From Streptomyces sp. R21 (GTDB lineage: Bacteria; Actinomycetota; Actinomycetes; Streptomycetales; Streptomycetaceae): DNA of 64,000 nucleotides. Of the stretch, positions 42,601-51,542 are shown piece after piece (positions within the stretch are counted from its first letter, which is position 1; every line of letters begins with the position of its first letter). The DNA lies in NCBI RefSeq assembly GCF_041051975.1, contig NZ_CP163435.1, positions 5,551,001 to 5,615,000 on the forward strand, in the 5' to 3' direction. The position numbers and the translations under genes are program-made. Below the pieces are notes generated by a model. That model was not told the origin of the DNA, ran no database searches, and saw nothing but the letters and a program-made list of their open reading frames with translations.

Positions 42601-44244
42601 TCAGCTGCCCGCGAGCAGCTCGTCCGCGTCCATGATCCGGTAGGCGTAGCCCTGTTCCGCCAGGAAGCGCTGGCGGTGGGCGGCGAAGTCCTGGTCGATG
42701 GTGTCGCGGGCGACGACGGAGTAGAAGTGCGCCTGGTGGCCGTCGGCCTTCGGCCGCAGCACCCGTCCCAGCCGCTGAGCCTCCTCCTGCCGCGATCCGA
42801 ACGTGCCCGACACCTGGATGGCGACGGTCGCCTCCGGCAGGTCGATCGAGAAGTTCGCGACCTTGGACACGACCAGCACGCTGATCTCGCCCTCCCGGAA
42901 CGCGTCGAAGAGCTTCTCGCGCTGTGAGTTGGGCGTCTCGCCCTTGATCACGGGCGCGTTCAAGTGCTCGCCCAGCTCGTCGAGTTGGTCGATGTACTGT
43001 CCGATGACAAGGATCTGCTGCCCCGCGAACCTCTTCACCAGCGCCTCGGTCACCTTCCGCTTGGTGGCGGTGGTGGCGCAGTACCGGTACTTCTCCTCGG
43101 TCTCGGCGGTGGCGTACGCCAGCCGCTCTGAGTCCGTGAGGTTCACCCGGACCTCGACGCAGTCGGCGGGCGCGATGTAGCCCTGCGCCTCGATCTCCTT
43201 CCAGGGAGCGTCGAACCGCTTCGGGCCGATGAGCGAGAACACGTCGGACTCCCGCCCGTCCTCGCGCACGAGGGTCGCGGTCAGCCCCAGCCGCCGCCGG
43301 GCCTGGAGGTCGGCGGTGAACTTGAAGACCGGCGCGGGCAGCAGGTGCACCTCGTCGTAGACGATGAGTCCCCAGTCCCGGGAGTCGAACAGCTCCAGGT
43401 GCGGGTAGACGCCCTTCCGCCGCGTGGTCAGCACCTGGTACGTGGCGATGGTGACGGGCCTGATCTCCTTGCGCGTCCCGCTGTACTCGCCGATCTCCTC
43501 CTCGGTGAGCGAGGTGCGCTTGACCAGCTCGTGCTTCCACTGGCGGGCGGAGACGGTGTTGGTGACGAGGATGAGCGTGGTCGCCTTGGCCTGCGCCATG
43601 GCCCCGGCCCCGACGAGGGTCTTTCCGGCACCACAGGGCAGCACGACCACACCACTGCCGCCGTGCCAGAACCCCTCCACGGCCTGCTTCTGGTACGGGC
43701 GCAGCGCCCAGCCGTCCTCGGCCAGCTCGATCGCGTGCGCCTCGCCGTCGACGTACCCCGCGAGGTCCTCGGCGGGCCAGCCCAGCTTGAGCAGCGTCTG
43801 CTTGATCTGCCCGCGCTCGGAGGGGTGCACGGCGACGGTGTCGGCGTCGATGCGGGCCCCGACCAGCGGCGTGACCCGCTTGGAGCGCAGGATCTCCTCC
43901 AGCACGGGCCGGTCGGTGGTCGTCAGGACGAGGCCGTGCGTCGGGTGCTTGCTGAGGGTGAGGCGGCCGTAGCGGTCCATCGTCTCGGCGATGTCCACGA
44001 GGAGGGCATGCGGCACCGGGTAGCGGCTGTACTGCACGAGCGCGTCCACGACCTGCTCCGCGTCATGCCCCGCGGCGCGCGCGTTCCACAGCCCGAGCGG
44101 CGTCACCCGGTAGGTGTGGATGTGCTCCGGCGCCCTCTCCAGCTCCGCGAACGGCGCGATGACCCGACGGCATGCGTCGGCCTGCTCGTGGTCGACCTCG
44201 AGGAGCAGGGTCTTGTCCGACTGGACGATGAGCGGTCCGTTCAC
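42601..44244 (-). CDS. XPB/ERCC3-type DNA repair helicase
   Basis: 547 residues. N-terminal damage-recognition-like domain (PLIVQSDKTLLLEVDHEQADACRRVIAPFAELERAPEHIHTYRVTPLGLWNARAAG), then SF2 core: ALRPYQKQAVEGFW, Walker A LPCGAGKTLVG, DEVHLLPA, GLTATLVREDGRE, and motif VI QRLGRVLRPK. The RED motif of XPB (VREDGRE) is visible. A 3'-5' DNA translocase; in archaea it pairs with the Bax1 nuclease, while the bacterial role is less clear. The Helicase_C_3-type protein at 45238-47823 on the same strand may act with it. Confidence 0.93.
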   Translation of the reverse strand: MNGPLIVQSDKTLLLEVDHEQADACRRVIAPFAELERAPEHIHTYRVTPLGLWNARAAGHDAEQVVDALVQYSRYPVPHALLVDIAETMDRYGRLTLSKHPTHGLVLTTTDRPVLEEILRSKRVTPLVGARIDADTVAVHPSERGQIKQTLLKLGWPAEDLAGYVDGEAHAIELAEDGWALRPYQKQAVEGFWHGGSGVVVLPCGAGKTLVGAGAMAQAKATTLILVTNTVSARQWKHELVKRTSLTEEEIGEYSGTRKEIRPVTIATYQVLTTRRKGVYPHLELFDSRDWGLIVYDEVHLLPAPVFKFTADLQARRRLGLTATLVREDGRESDVFSLIGPKRFDAPWKEIEAQGYIAPADCVEVRVNLTDSERLAYATAETEEKYRYCATTATKRKVTEALVKRFAGQQILVIGQYIDQLDELGEHLNAPVIKGETPNSQREKLFDAFREGEISVLVVSKVANFSIDLPEATVAIQVSGTFGSRQEEAQRLGRVLRPKADGHQAHFYSVVARDTIDQDFAAHRQRFLAEQGYAYRIMDADELLAGS

Positions 44245-44317
44245 GTACTTGTCCCTTCCGCACGGCCAAACCTCCAGTGTGCCGTATCGGGGGAGGGGAC
44301 GGGGTGGGGCGGACCGT

Positions 44318-45070
44318 TCAGGGAGTGCAGGCGCACAGCTGGAGAGGGTCGCTGTTCCACCACTTCAGCAGAGCTTCGGCGTCGGAATCCTCGGCCACGG
44401 CCGCGACGAGTGCGTCGGTGTAGGACCAGGCGATGCGGAGCTTGTCGTTCTTCCAGTAGCAGGCCAGCGTGCCCGTGACGACTCCCTGGTACCGCCAGGA
44501 GCCCTTGAAGTTCTGTTCGTCCCCGCAGGCTGTCGCATCGTCCGGGGCGTCGTAGGACGAGAACTCCGTCGCCATCCAGGCGTTCAGGTCGGAGTTCGTG
44601 TCGAAGGAGACGACGAGGGGTTCGGTCAGCGGGACGCTGTTGGACGCGGAGCAGTTGAGGGCCGCAGAGGTGCCGGTGCCGGGGTTGTCGGCGGAGTGGC
44701 AGTCGTACAGGTCCCCGTCGACGATTCGGTCGGCCAGTGACTGCTCGGCGGTGGTCAGCTCCCGGTCGTTCGACGGGGTGTCCGACGGATCGTCCGGCGA
44801 GGTGTCCTCGTCGGATTCCGGGGCCGTGGTGTCCGGCCCGGGCCCCGGCTCGCTCGTCGTCGGCCCGGCCTTCGTCGGCCCTGCCTTCGTGATTGCGGGG
44901 GACGAGATGTCCGTGCGCGAGCCGCTGTTGACCATCACCGGGATCGTCGCCGCCAGCACGACACCGACAGCGCCGACCAGCGAGGCCCAGATCGGCACTC
45001 GTGAGGGCCGGTGATGACCACCACCTGGTCCTGTGCTCCCCGGCCCCGTACCCGCACCTGGATCGCTCAT
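44318..45070 (-). CDS. Membrane-anchored extracytoplasmic protein of unknown function
   Basis: 250 residues. A short Gly/Pro-rich N-terminus, one transmembrane segment (WASLVGAVGVVLAATIPVMV, about 28-47), a Pro/Asp/Ser/Thr linker, and an exported domain from about 100 with cysteines at LYDCHS, LNCSAS, TACGDE, LACYWK and the CACTP end that could form disulfides. The fold (LVVSFDTNSDLNAWMATEFSSYD) resembles secreted domains attached to actinobacterial kinases, but I cannot name a family. Confidence 0.7.
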   Translation of the reverse strand: MSDPGAGTGPGSTGPGGGHHRPSRVPIWASLVGAVGVVLAATIPVMVNSGSRTDISSPAITKAGPTKAGPTTSEPGPGPDTTAPESDEDTSPDDPSDTPSNDRELTTAEQSLADRIVDGDLYDCHSADNPGTGTSAALNCSASNSVPLTEPLVVSFDTNSDLNAWMATEFSSYDAPDDATACGDEQNFKGSWRYQGVVTGTLACYWKNDKLRIAWSYTDALVAAVAEDSDAEALLKWWNSDPLQLCACTP

Positions 45071-45237
45071 TGCGGCTTGCCCCCCGACGTCCCCCGACGG
45101 CGCACCTCGCGCGTGCACTGAATCCGGAATAGCACAGGAAGTAATGATCGATACAGCCGTTTTGTCTCTTTCCCGGTACTGCCTGGAAACAGGCTGGTGC
45201 TCCCGTTCCACACGTCTACGGATGGGCCGGGCGCGAC

Positions 45238-47823
45238 TCAGGCCGAGTCGTCCGCCAGCTCCGCCACGCCGGTCACGCGGTGCAGGGGGTATGTGCGGAC
45301 TTCGTCCGCCGTGTGGTCGTAGGCCGTGACGAAGCCGCCCTCGACGCGGATGGGGGCGATCACACGCTGGCTGGCTGAGCCCTCGGCGTTGACGTAGCCG
45401 ATCCAGACGGACTCGCCGGTGAGGACGGCGGCCTGCATGGTGGCGAGGGTCTCGGCGGAGCTGGTGCGGGGGAGGTCGCCGCCGGCGGGGGAGGTGTCGG
45501 GGGTCGGCTTGCGCGGGGCCGTGGAGGCCAGGTCGCCGGCGCGGATGGCGCGGATCGCGGCGCTCAGGAGGGTGGCGTCGGGCGCCGGCGGGCCGTCCGG
45601 GACGGGTTCGGGGGCGGTGCGCGGCGGTGTGCGGTGGGCGTGCGCCCGGGCGATCAGGACGTCGCCCTCCGCGGACTCGGCGGCGGGTGCGAAGCCCATC
45701 GCGCGCAGGCCGTCGAGGAGGGTGCCCGGGTCGGCCTGGGCGGCGAGCACGGTCGGGGCGAGGCGGCGCAGCCGCAGCCCCTGGGAGCGCTTGTCGGCGA
45801 GGATCTCGTTCAGCAGGGAGTCGTCGTCGCAGCGGACGTACGCCGAGGCCGCGCCGATCCGCAGATGCCCGTGCTTGCGGGCCACGTCGTCGATCAGATA
45901 GGCGAGCGGCTGCGGGACGGGCGTGCGCGAGTGCGCCGTCAGGAAGGCGTGCAGGTCGGACGCCGAGCGCCCCGCGTCCAGGGCCCGCCGCACCGACCCC
46001 GGCGTGAACCGGTACACCGTCGCGCCACCCTTCGACTCGACGTCCGCGAGCACGCCCAGCACCTCGGCGAGAGGCCGCTCAAGAGGGCCCGGCGCGACCG
46101 CTGTGAGGTCCGCCTGGAGGAGGACGTGGTCGAGGGGCTCGGGGAGCAGCGGGGCCAGCAGCCGGGCCGCCTGCGCGGCGGCCGCGGCCTGCTCGGCGGG
46201 CGTGCGGGGCACCTCGCCGGTGAGGGGGGCGGGGTGGTGGCGCTTGGGGACGGGGAGCTTGTCGCCGGGGCCGGATGCGGGGGTCGCGGCGGTGTGGCCG
46301 GGGCCGGGGGATCCCAGCAGCGCCCGCCCGTGCGAGGACAGGGCGCCCCGGCCGGTCACGCCCAGCGACTCGGCCTCGGACAGCGTCCACCGGGCGAGCC
46401 GGGAGCGCAGGTCGTCGGTGGCGGCGGGGGACTGGCGCGGGCCGCGCAGCGGGTGCTCCCAGCGCAGCCGGGCCAGCACCGAGTCCGGGGTGGTGGCGGC
46501 GCCCTCCGGGAGGCCCGCGAGGAACGCGAGGACGCGGTGGCGGACCTCGGGGGCCGCGGAGCGGTCCAGGCCGGGGCCGAGCGCGGACAACGTACGGTCC
46601 TTCGCGTCCCGCCCGCCGACCAGGCCCGCCGTGCGGGTCGCCGCCAGCCACGCCGTGACGAGCAGCGTCCAGCGCTCGGCGGGGGGCAGCTCCAGCCACT
46701 CGTCGTACGCGGGGGTCGCCGCGTACCGCTCGTCGGCCTCGCCGTCCGAGGCCAACAGGCCCGCCGCGTAGGCGAGTTCGACCCAGAACGCGGCGACCGG
46801 TTCCGACACGTCGAGGGCCACCGCCGTCCGCTTCAGGTCGCGCACGCTGAGCCCGCCCGCACGCAGCACGGCCGGACCGCCCTCGTGCCAGTCCTTCAGC
46901 AGCTCCTCGACGGTCGCGAGCGCCGTGTAGGCCTGGCCCGCCGCCGTCGCGTCCACAACCTGTGGACGGTACGTCGCCGCGGGCTCGACGGCCGGCGCCA
47001 CCGGCTCCGTCTCCCGGTGCGCGCGGCCCGCCCGCAGATGCAGGGCGACCTCGCGGGGCAGTACGACCGTGCCGGGCGCGGTGGGCAGCAGCAGCCCTCG
47101 GTCGATCAGCCAGCGCAGATGGCGCGCCGGGTCCGCCGTCACCTGGCCGTACGGCGGCCCCCAGACCAGCCGCGCCAGCACGTCCAGCGCCTCCGTGGGC
47201 GCACCGTCCAGCAGCTTCGCCATCCGTCCGCGGTCCGTGAACAGGCCGGTCAGCGCCGCCACCGCCGACACCGCGTCGTGCGTGGTCGCCAGCCCGGCCG
47301 CGGCCACGATCTCCTGGATACGGCCCGGCGACATGCCCGACGTCGCCTCCGCCACCGTCGGGCCGAGACCCGTCGGGGACGGGTGCTGCGGCGACGGCGA
47401 CAGCAGCTCCCTGGCCGTGCGGACGAGACGCAGGCGGTCGTCCGGCCCCCAGACGAGGGCCTGCTCGCGGAGCGTGCCGAGAGCGCGCGGGTACGCCGCC
47501 GTCACCGCCGGGTCGGCGTCGTCGCCCGCCATCAGGGCGAGCAGTTCGCCGTACGTCGCCGGGTCCGCGGCCACGGCGAGTGCCTCCGCGGTCTGCAGGG
47601 CGAACCGGTCGAGCCGCTCCAGGGCACGGACGACCGACGCCCGGGTGCCGGCGCGGGTCGCGAGCTGTGTGAGGTCCGTGGGGACCGGGGTGATGAGGTC
47701 CGGGCGGCTACGCAGGAGCGCGCTCAGCGAGGCGTCGTCCCGCACGCGGAGCGCTTCCGCCAGGGAACGCGGAGCGTTCCCCCCGCTCCCGGGATCCACC
47801 GCGACCTGCTCCTCGGTACTCAT
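45238..47823 (-). CDS. Helicase-associated protein with XPB/Ssl2 N-terminal-like domain
   Basis: 861 residues from ATG 47823; the open frame continues upstream but without coding support. The N-terminal half is repeats of winged-helix-like segments (LAEALRVRDDASLSALLRSRPDL, VVRALERLDRFALQTAEALAVA). The C-terminal part from about residue 600 (LLQADLTAVAPGPLERPLAEVLGVLADVESKGGATVYRFTPGSVRRALDAGRSASDLHAFLTAHS) matches the Helicase_C_3/XPB-N-like family, and the last ~80 residues (GESVWIGYVNAEGSASQRVIAPIRVEGGFVTAYD) form a WYL-like module. There is no Walker A, so it is not itself a helicase. Likely partner of the XPB helicase nearby. Confidence 0.85.
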   Translation of the reverse strand: MSTEEQVAVDPGSGGNAPRSLAEALRVRDDASLSALLRSRPDLITPVPTDLTQLATRAGTRASVVRALERLDRFALQTAEALAVAADPATYGELLALMAGDDADPAVTAAYPRALGTLREQALVWGPDDRLRLVRTARELLSPSPQHPSPTGLGPTVAEATSGMSPGRIQEIVAAAGLATTHDAVSAVAALTGLFTDRGRMAKLLDGAPTEALDVLARLVWGPPYGQVTADPARHLRWLIDRGLLLPTAPGTVVLPREVALHLRAGRAHRETEPVAPAVEPAATYRPQVVDATAAGQAYTALATVEELLKDWHEGGPAVLRAGGLSVRDLKRTAVALDVSEPVAAFWVELAYAAGLLASDGEADERYAATPAYDEWLELPPAERWTLLVTAWLAATRTAGLVGGRDAKDRTLSALGPGLDRSAAPEVRHRVLAFLAGLPEGAATTPDSVLARLRWEHPLRGPRQSPAATDDLRSRLARWTLSEAESLGVTGRGALSSHGRALLGSPGPGHTAATPASGPGDKLPVPKRHHPAPLTGEVPRTPAEQAAAAAQAARLLAPLLPEPLDHVLLQADLTAVAPGPLERPLAEVLGVLADVESKGGATVYRFTPGSVRRALDAGRSASDLHAFLTAHSRTPVPQPLAYLIDDVARKHGHLRIGAASAYVRCDDDSLLNEILADKRSQGLRLRRLAPTVLAAQADPGTLLDGLRAMGFAPAAESAEGDVLIARAHAHRTPPRTAPEPVPDGPPAPDATLLSAAIRAIRAGDLASTAPRKPTPDTSPAGGDLPRTSSAETLATMQAAVLTGESVWIGYVNAEGSASQRVIAPIRVEGGFVTAYDHTADEVRTYPLHRVTGVAELADDSA

Positions 47824-47947
47824 CCGCTCCACGGTAGCGGGTGGGGAGGTGCTGCCGCTGTGGCGCGGCTGTATGCGGGGCGCCGCTCCAGCCGCAACCG
47901 TAATGGCCCGCAGTGACGACGGCCCGCAGTCGCGATCCGGCGGGAGG

Positions 47948-48062
47948 GGCCGTGCCGGTACGTTCCTGCCCGTCGCGTAGCAGATCGCCCGCCAAGTCCC
48001 GCCGTATATCAACCCCGGGCAGTACGCCCACGCGGCGACGGGCAAGACGTACCGGCACGGCC
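47948..48062. repeat. Long inverted repeat in divergent intergenic region
   Basis: Left arm 47948-47976 and right arm 48035-48062: 16 bp perfect (GGCCGTGCCGGTACGT) plus 10 bp perfect (TGCCCGTCGC) separated by a 3/2-nt internal loop, with a 58-nt loop. The surrounding 354-bp region (47824-48177) lies between divergent genes and contains no other supported feature; a small open frame on the minus strand across the loop lacks a start with ribosome-binding site. Confidence 0.85.
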
Positions 48063-48177
48063 CCGACCCACCCACCGGCGGCAGGCGCCCCGCGGCCGGC
48101 GGACCCACCGCAGCGGGGCTGACGCGGTACCGTCGGGGGAACGGGGAGTTCAACATGCCCGCCCCGGAGGGGACTTC

Positions 48178-49173
48178 GTGGGGATTGAGAGCGATCAGCT
48201 CGTCTTCGACTATCTGAGCCGGGTCGGAGACCTGGCGCAGCAACGCCAGCTGCCGTCCGCGACACGGATGCGGCTGGTCTCGGAGCTGCGCAACGAGATC
48301 GACCGGCGCCGGTCGAAGACGTCCGTCGACAGCCCGGCCGCCGTCCGCCGCATCCTCGACCGCCTCGGCTCGCCGGACGAGATCGTCACCGCCGCCGGCG
48401 ACGGCACCGCCGGCCCCGCCCCGGAGCCCCGCGCCACCGTGCCCGTCCAGCGCGCCGACGAACCGGAGAGCCGCTCCAAGCGTCTGCGCCGCGTCGTCCC
48501 GAGGCCGCGCCCCGCGGAACCGGACCCCGTGGAGTCCTCCCGCGACATCCCCTCCCCGCCCCACCTCGCGGGCACCCACGAACTCGGCGACAGCGCCGCA
48601 CAGCCGGACTGGTGGCGCGTGGACAATAGCGCCTTCGGCGTCGGGGACAGCGTCCCGGGCTTCGTCGGAGGCGTCGAGATCCCCGAAATACTCAAACCGC
48701 CGCCCCCACCGGAGAAGGCGGACACACCCGCCGTCAAGGACACCGGGGACGACGGGGACATCCGCGTCGAGCCCGGCGTCGAGCCCGCCGCGGAACCCCG
48801 CGTCAGGACCCGCCGTCTCCGCCTCCGCCCCGGCGCCGGCTGGAGCAACCCCCTCCTCCTGCTCGCCGCCGCGCTCCTCGTCGCGGGCGCCGTCCTCGGC
48901 AGCTGGATCGCGCTCGGCTTCGGCTGGCTCATCGCCTACGCCTCGCGCAGGCTGAGCGTCGCCGAGTCGAAGTGGGCGGTGCTAGGTCTGCCGGGACTGG
49001 TCGCCACGGCCGGGATCGTCTGGCTGTGGGGCAGGCAGGACGGCCGCTGGGGCGCCCCCATCGCCGAGGGGCACATGAGCGACGCGATCGCCGAGACCTG
49101 GCCGTGGGTCGTCCGCGGCGCGGCGACCGCCTCGGCCCTCTACCTGATCTGGCGTTCCCAGCGACAGAAATAG
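48178..49173 (+). CDS. Integral membrane protein, unknown function
   Basis: 331 residues from GTG 48178 with GGAGGGGAC upstream. Residues 1-75 form an HAAS/DUF1700-like helical region (FDYLSRVGDLAQQRQLPSATRMRLVSELRNEIDRRRSK...RRILDRLGSPDEIVTAAG). A long Pro/Glu/Arg-rich linker is followed by about four transmembrane segments from residue 220 (PLLLLAAALLVAGAVLGSWIALGFGWLIAYA, WAVLGLPGLVATAGIVWLWG, ATASALYLIW). The DUF1700-type N-terminus is common in proteins paired with PadR regulators, but none is adjacent. Confidence 0.75.
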   Translation: MGIESDQLVFDYLSRVGDLAQQRQLPSATRMRLVSELRNEIDRRRSKTSVDSPAAVRRILDRLGSPDEIVTAAGDGTAGPAPEPRATVPVQRADEPESRSKRLRRVVPRPRPAEPDPVESSRDIPSPPHLAGTHELGDSAAQPDWWRVDNSAFGVGDSVPGFVGGVEIPEILKPPPPPEKADTPAVKDTGDDGDIRVEPGVEPAAEPRVRTRRLRLRPGAGWSNPLLLLAAALLVAGAVLGSWIALGFGWLIAYASRRLSVAESKWAVLGLPGLVATAGIVWLWGRQDGRWGAPIAEGHMSDAIAETWPWVVRGAATASALYLIWRSQRQK

Positions 49174-49212
49174 TCGATGGGCGCCCGGATACGTGGTGGG
49201 CACAATGACCCC

Positions 49213-49842
49213 ATGACTTCGCGCGCGCTGACCGTCGGCTTCGACCTCGACATGACCCTGATCGACTCCCGCCCCGGCATCCACGCCTGCTTCCAGGCAC
49301 TTTCCGCACAGACCGGCACGTACGTCGACTGCGACCTGGTGGTGACCCGGCTCGGGCCGCCGCTGGAGGACGAGATCGCCAACTGGTTCCCGGCCGAGCG
49401 GGTCGCCGCGATGGCCGACCTCTACCGTGAGATGTACCCCACACACGCCATCACCGGCACGCTCGCGCTGCCCGGCGCCCGCGAGGCCGTCGACGCGGTG
49501 CGGGCGGCGGGCGGACGGGCCGTCGTCGTCACCGCCAAGTACGAGCCGAACGCCAAGCTGCACCTGGACCACCTGCGCATCGACGCGGACGCGGTCGTCG
49601 GCAGCCTGTGGGCCGAGCGCAAGGCGGAGGCGCTGCGCGAGCACGGCGCGAGCGTCTACGTCGGCGACCACACCGGCGACGTACGCGGCGCCCGGGCCGC
49701 CGAGGCGTACTCGGTCGCCGTGGCCACCGGCCCCTGCGACGCGGCGGAGCTGCGCGCGGCGGGCGCGGACGTCGTGCTCACGGACCTGACGGAGTTCCCG
49801 GCATGGCTGGAGGGCCACCGCCGGGAACGTACGACCGCCTAG
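49213..49842 (+). CDS. HAD-family hydrolase (phosphoglycolate phosphatase-like)
   Basis: 209 residues. HAD motifs: GFDLDMTLIDSRPGI (nucleophile Asp), VVVTAKYEPNAKLHLDHL (motif II Thr), AERKAEALRE (Lys), and VYVGDHTGDVRGARAAEAYSVAVATG (motif IV). A helical cap sits after motif I, so it is subfamily I like Gph. The ATG at 49213 is preferred over an upstream ATG (49177); neither has a strong Shine-Dalgarno, so it may be leaderless. Its stop codon overlaps the stop of the convergent gene at 49839 (CTAG). Confidence 0.88.
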   Translation: MTSRALTVGFDLDMTLIDSRPGIHACFQALSAQTGTYVDCDLVVTRLGPPLEDEIANWFPAERVAAMADLYREMYPTHAITGTLALPGAREAVDAVRAAGGRAVVVTAKYEPNAKLHLDHLRIDADAVVGSLWAERKAEALREHGASVYVGDHTGDVRGARAAEAYSVAVATGPCDAAELRAAGADVVLTDLTEFPAWLEGHRRERTTA

Positions 49843-50087
49843 GAGGTCGCCCGGGCCCGGCGGCGGCCCGCCGCGATCGACTGGAGCACCCCCGCTCCCG
49901 CGAGCAGGAAGCCGACGCCCATCAGCATGCTCAGTCCGAACATGTACGTCGGAAAGGGCGTCGTGTCCAGCAACAGCGGGGCCACGGTGACCAGTGTGGC
50001 CACGGCGCCGAGGAAAAAGACCACGGCACCGGCACGGATCAGCCGGTCACCGGGTTCGACGGAATTCGCTTGGGTTTTGTCACGCAC
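49839..50087 (-). CDS. Small membrane protein
   Basis: About 82 residues from GTG 50087, two hydrophobic helices (LIRAGAVVFFLGAVATLVTVAPLLL and FGLSMLMGVGFLLAGAGVL) and an Arg-rich C-terminus (RRRARATS). Topology is probably N-in/C-in hairpin. No family recognised; the start is uncertain because no good ribosome-binding site is visible. Confidence 0.7.
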   Translation of the reverse strand: MRDKTQANSVEPGDRLIRAGAVVFFLGAVATLVTVAPLLLDTTPFPTYMFGLSMLMGVGFLLAGAGVLQSIAAGRRRARATS

Positions 50088-50271
50088 CCGACCAGGGTAG
50101 TTCCCTGCCCGAAGGAACAATCCGGCGACGTCTTGTCACCGGCCCCCTGACCATTAGCCTTGGAACCGGCGGGTCCTACGACCCGCTGTAGTGCTATCCA
50201 GAGCCGTTTCCGGACAGTTCCCCACCGCAGTTCCAGAGCAGTTTCCGACGAGTACGAGGACGAGGACAGAC

Positions 50272-50655
50272 GTGCCTACCGGCAAGGTCAAATGGTTCAA
50301 CAGCGAGAAGGGCTTCGGCTTTCTCTCCCGCGACGACGGCGGCGACGTCTTCGTTCATTCCTCGGTCCTGCCCGCCGGAGTCGAAGTTCTCAAGCCGGGC
50401 CAGCGCGTGGAGTTCGGCGTGGTCGCCGGCCAGCGCGGTGACCAGGCGCTCTCGGTGGTCCTGCTGGACCCGACCCCCTCGGTGGCGGCCGCACAGCGCC
50501 GCAAGCCGGACGAACTGGCGTCCATCGTCCAGGATCTGACGACCCTTCTCGAAAACATCACGCCAATGCTGGAGCGGGGGCGCTACCCCGACAAGGCCTC
50601 CGGTCACAAGATCGCGGGCCTGCTGCGCGCGGTCGCCGACCAGTTGGACGTGTAG
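50272..50655 (+). CDS. Cold-shock protein with C-terminal helical extension
   Basis: 127 residues from GTG 50272 (GAGGA about 7 nt upstream). Residues 1-65 are a cold-shock domain (GKVKWFNSEKGFGFLSRDDGGDVFVHSSVL; RNP1 KGFGFL, RNP2 VFVHS). The remaining ~60 residues (DELASIVQDLTTLLENITPMLERGRYPDKASGHKIAGLLRAVADQLDV) form a predicted helical domain absent from standard CspA proteins. It may mediate oligomerisation or partner binding. Common in actinobacteria, role unknown. Confidence 0.92.
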   Translation: MPTGKVKWFNSEKGFGFLSRDDGGDVFVHSSVLPAGVEVLKPGQRVEFGVVAGQRGDQALSVVLLDPTPSVAAAQRRKPDELASIVQDLTTLLENITPMLERGRYPDKASGHKIAGLLRAVADQLDV

Positions 50656-50669
50656 CTCCCGCCGGGAAA

Positions 50670-51542
50670 CTACGGAAAATCGAGCGCATCCGGGCCGAGG
50701 GGCGGCACCAGCCCCTCGGCCGCCGCACGCGTGAGCAGTCCCCGGATCGCGGCGTAGCCGTCCTCGCCGAGGTCGGCGGTGAACTCGTTGACGTACAGGC
50801 CGATGTGCTGGTCGGCGACCTTCGGGTCCATCTCCTGGGCGTGTTCCAGGACATAGGGGCGCGAGGCCTCCGGGTCGTCCCACGCCATCCGGACCGAGGT
50901 GCGGGTGGCCTCCGCCAGCGCCGTCAGCCGCTCCTGCCCCAGGGACCGTTTGGCGATGATCGCGCCCAGCGGGATGGGCAGCCCGGTGGTGTGCTCCCAG
51001 TGCTCGCCCATGTCGGCGAGCTTGTGCAGCCCGTAGTTCTGGTAGGTGAACCGGGCCTCGTGGATGACGAGTCCGGCGTCGACCTTCCCGTCCCGCACGG
51101 CCGGCATGATCTCGTGGAACGGCATGACCACGATCTCGCCGACGCCGCCGGGCACGGTGTCCGCGGCCCAGAGCCGGAAGAGCAGGTACGCGGTCGACTT
51201 CTCGCTCGGCACGGCGACCGTCTTCCCGGTGAGGTCCGCGCCCGCCTTGCGCGTCAGCACCAGCGGCCCGCAGCCCCGCCCCAGCGCGCCTCCGCAGGGC
51301 AGCAGCGCGTACTCGTCGAGGACGTAGGGCAGCACGGCGTACGACACCTTCAGCACGTCGAACTCGCCGCGCTCCGCCATGCCGTTGGTGATGTCGATGT
51401 CCGCGAACAGCACGTCCAGCGCCGGCGCGTCCGGCACCCGGCCGTGCGCCCACGCGTCGAAGACGAACGTGTCGTTGGGGCAGGGGGAGTACGCGATCCG
51501 CAACGGCTGTGCGTCGGTGCCTGTGTCAGTGAGGGGGCTCAT
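50670..51542 (-). CDS. mqnD: 1,4-dihydroxy-6-naphthoate synthase (futalosine pathway)
   Basis: 290 residues. The signature SPCPNDTFVFDAW near residue 20 separates MqnD from MqnA. Further: ITNGMAERGEFDVLKVSYAVLPYVLDEYALLPCGGALGRGCGPLV, VIHEARFTYQNYGLHKLADMGEHWEHTTGLPIPLGAI, IGLYVNEFTADLGEDG. It converts cyclic dehypoxanthinyl futalosine to 1,4-dihydroxy-6-naphthoate for menaquinone. The start overlaps mqnB by 17 nt, so the two are co-translated. Confidence 0.94.
   Translation of the reverse strand: MSPLTDTGTDAQPLRIAYSPCPNDTFVFDAWAHGRVPDAPALDVLFADIDITNGMAERGEFDVLKVSYAVLPYVLDEYALLPCGGALGRGCGPLVLTRKAGADLTGKTVAVPSEKSTAYLLFRLWAADTVPGGVGEIVVMPFHEIMPAVRDGKVDAGLVIHEARFTYQNYGLHKLADMGEHWEHTTGLPIPLGAIIAKRSLGQERLTALAEATRTSVRMAWDDPEASRPYVLEHAQEMDPKVADQHIGLYVNEFTADLGEDGYAAIRGLLTRAAAEGLVPPLGPDALDFP

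Noticed and set aside
47824..48155. N-terminal extension of the Helicase_C_3-type protein through the intergenic region
   Set aside because: The frame stays open, but it would encode the long inverted repeat and shows no domain; the ATG at 47823 gives a normal start for the family.
49839..49842. Shared CTAG at two convergent stop codons
   Set aside because: Both genes are intact; overlapping stops are common in compact genomes and need no special explanation.
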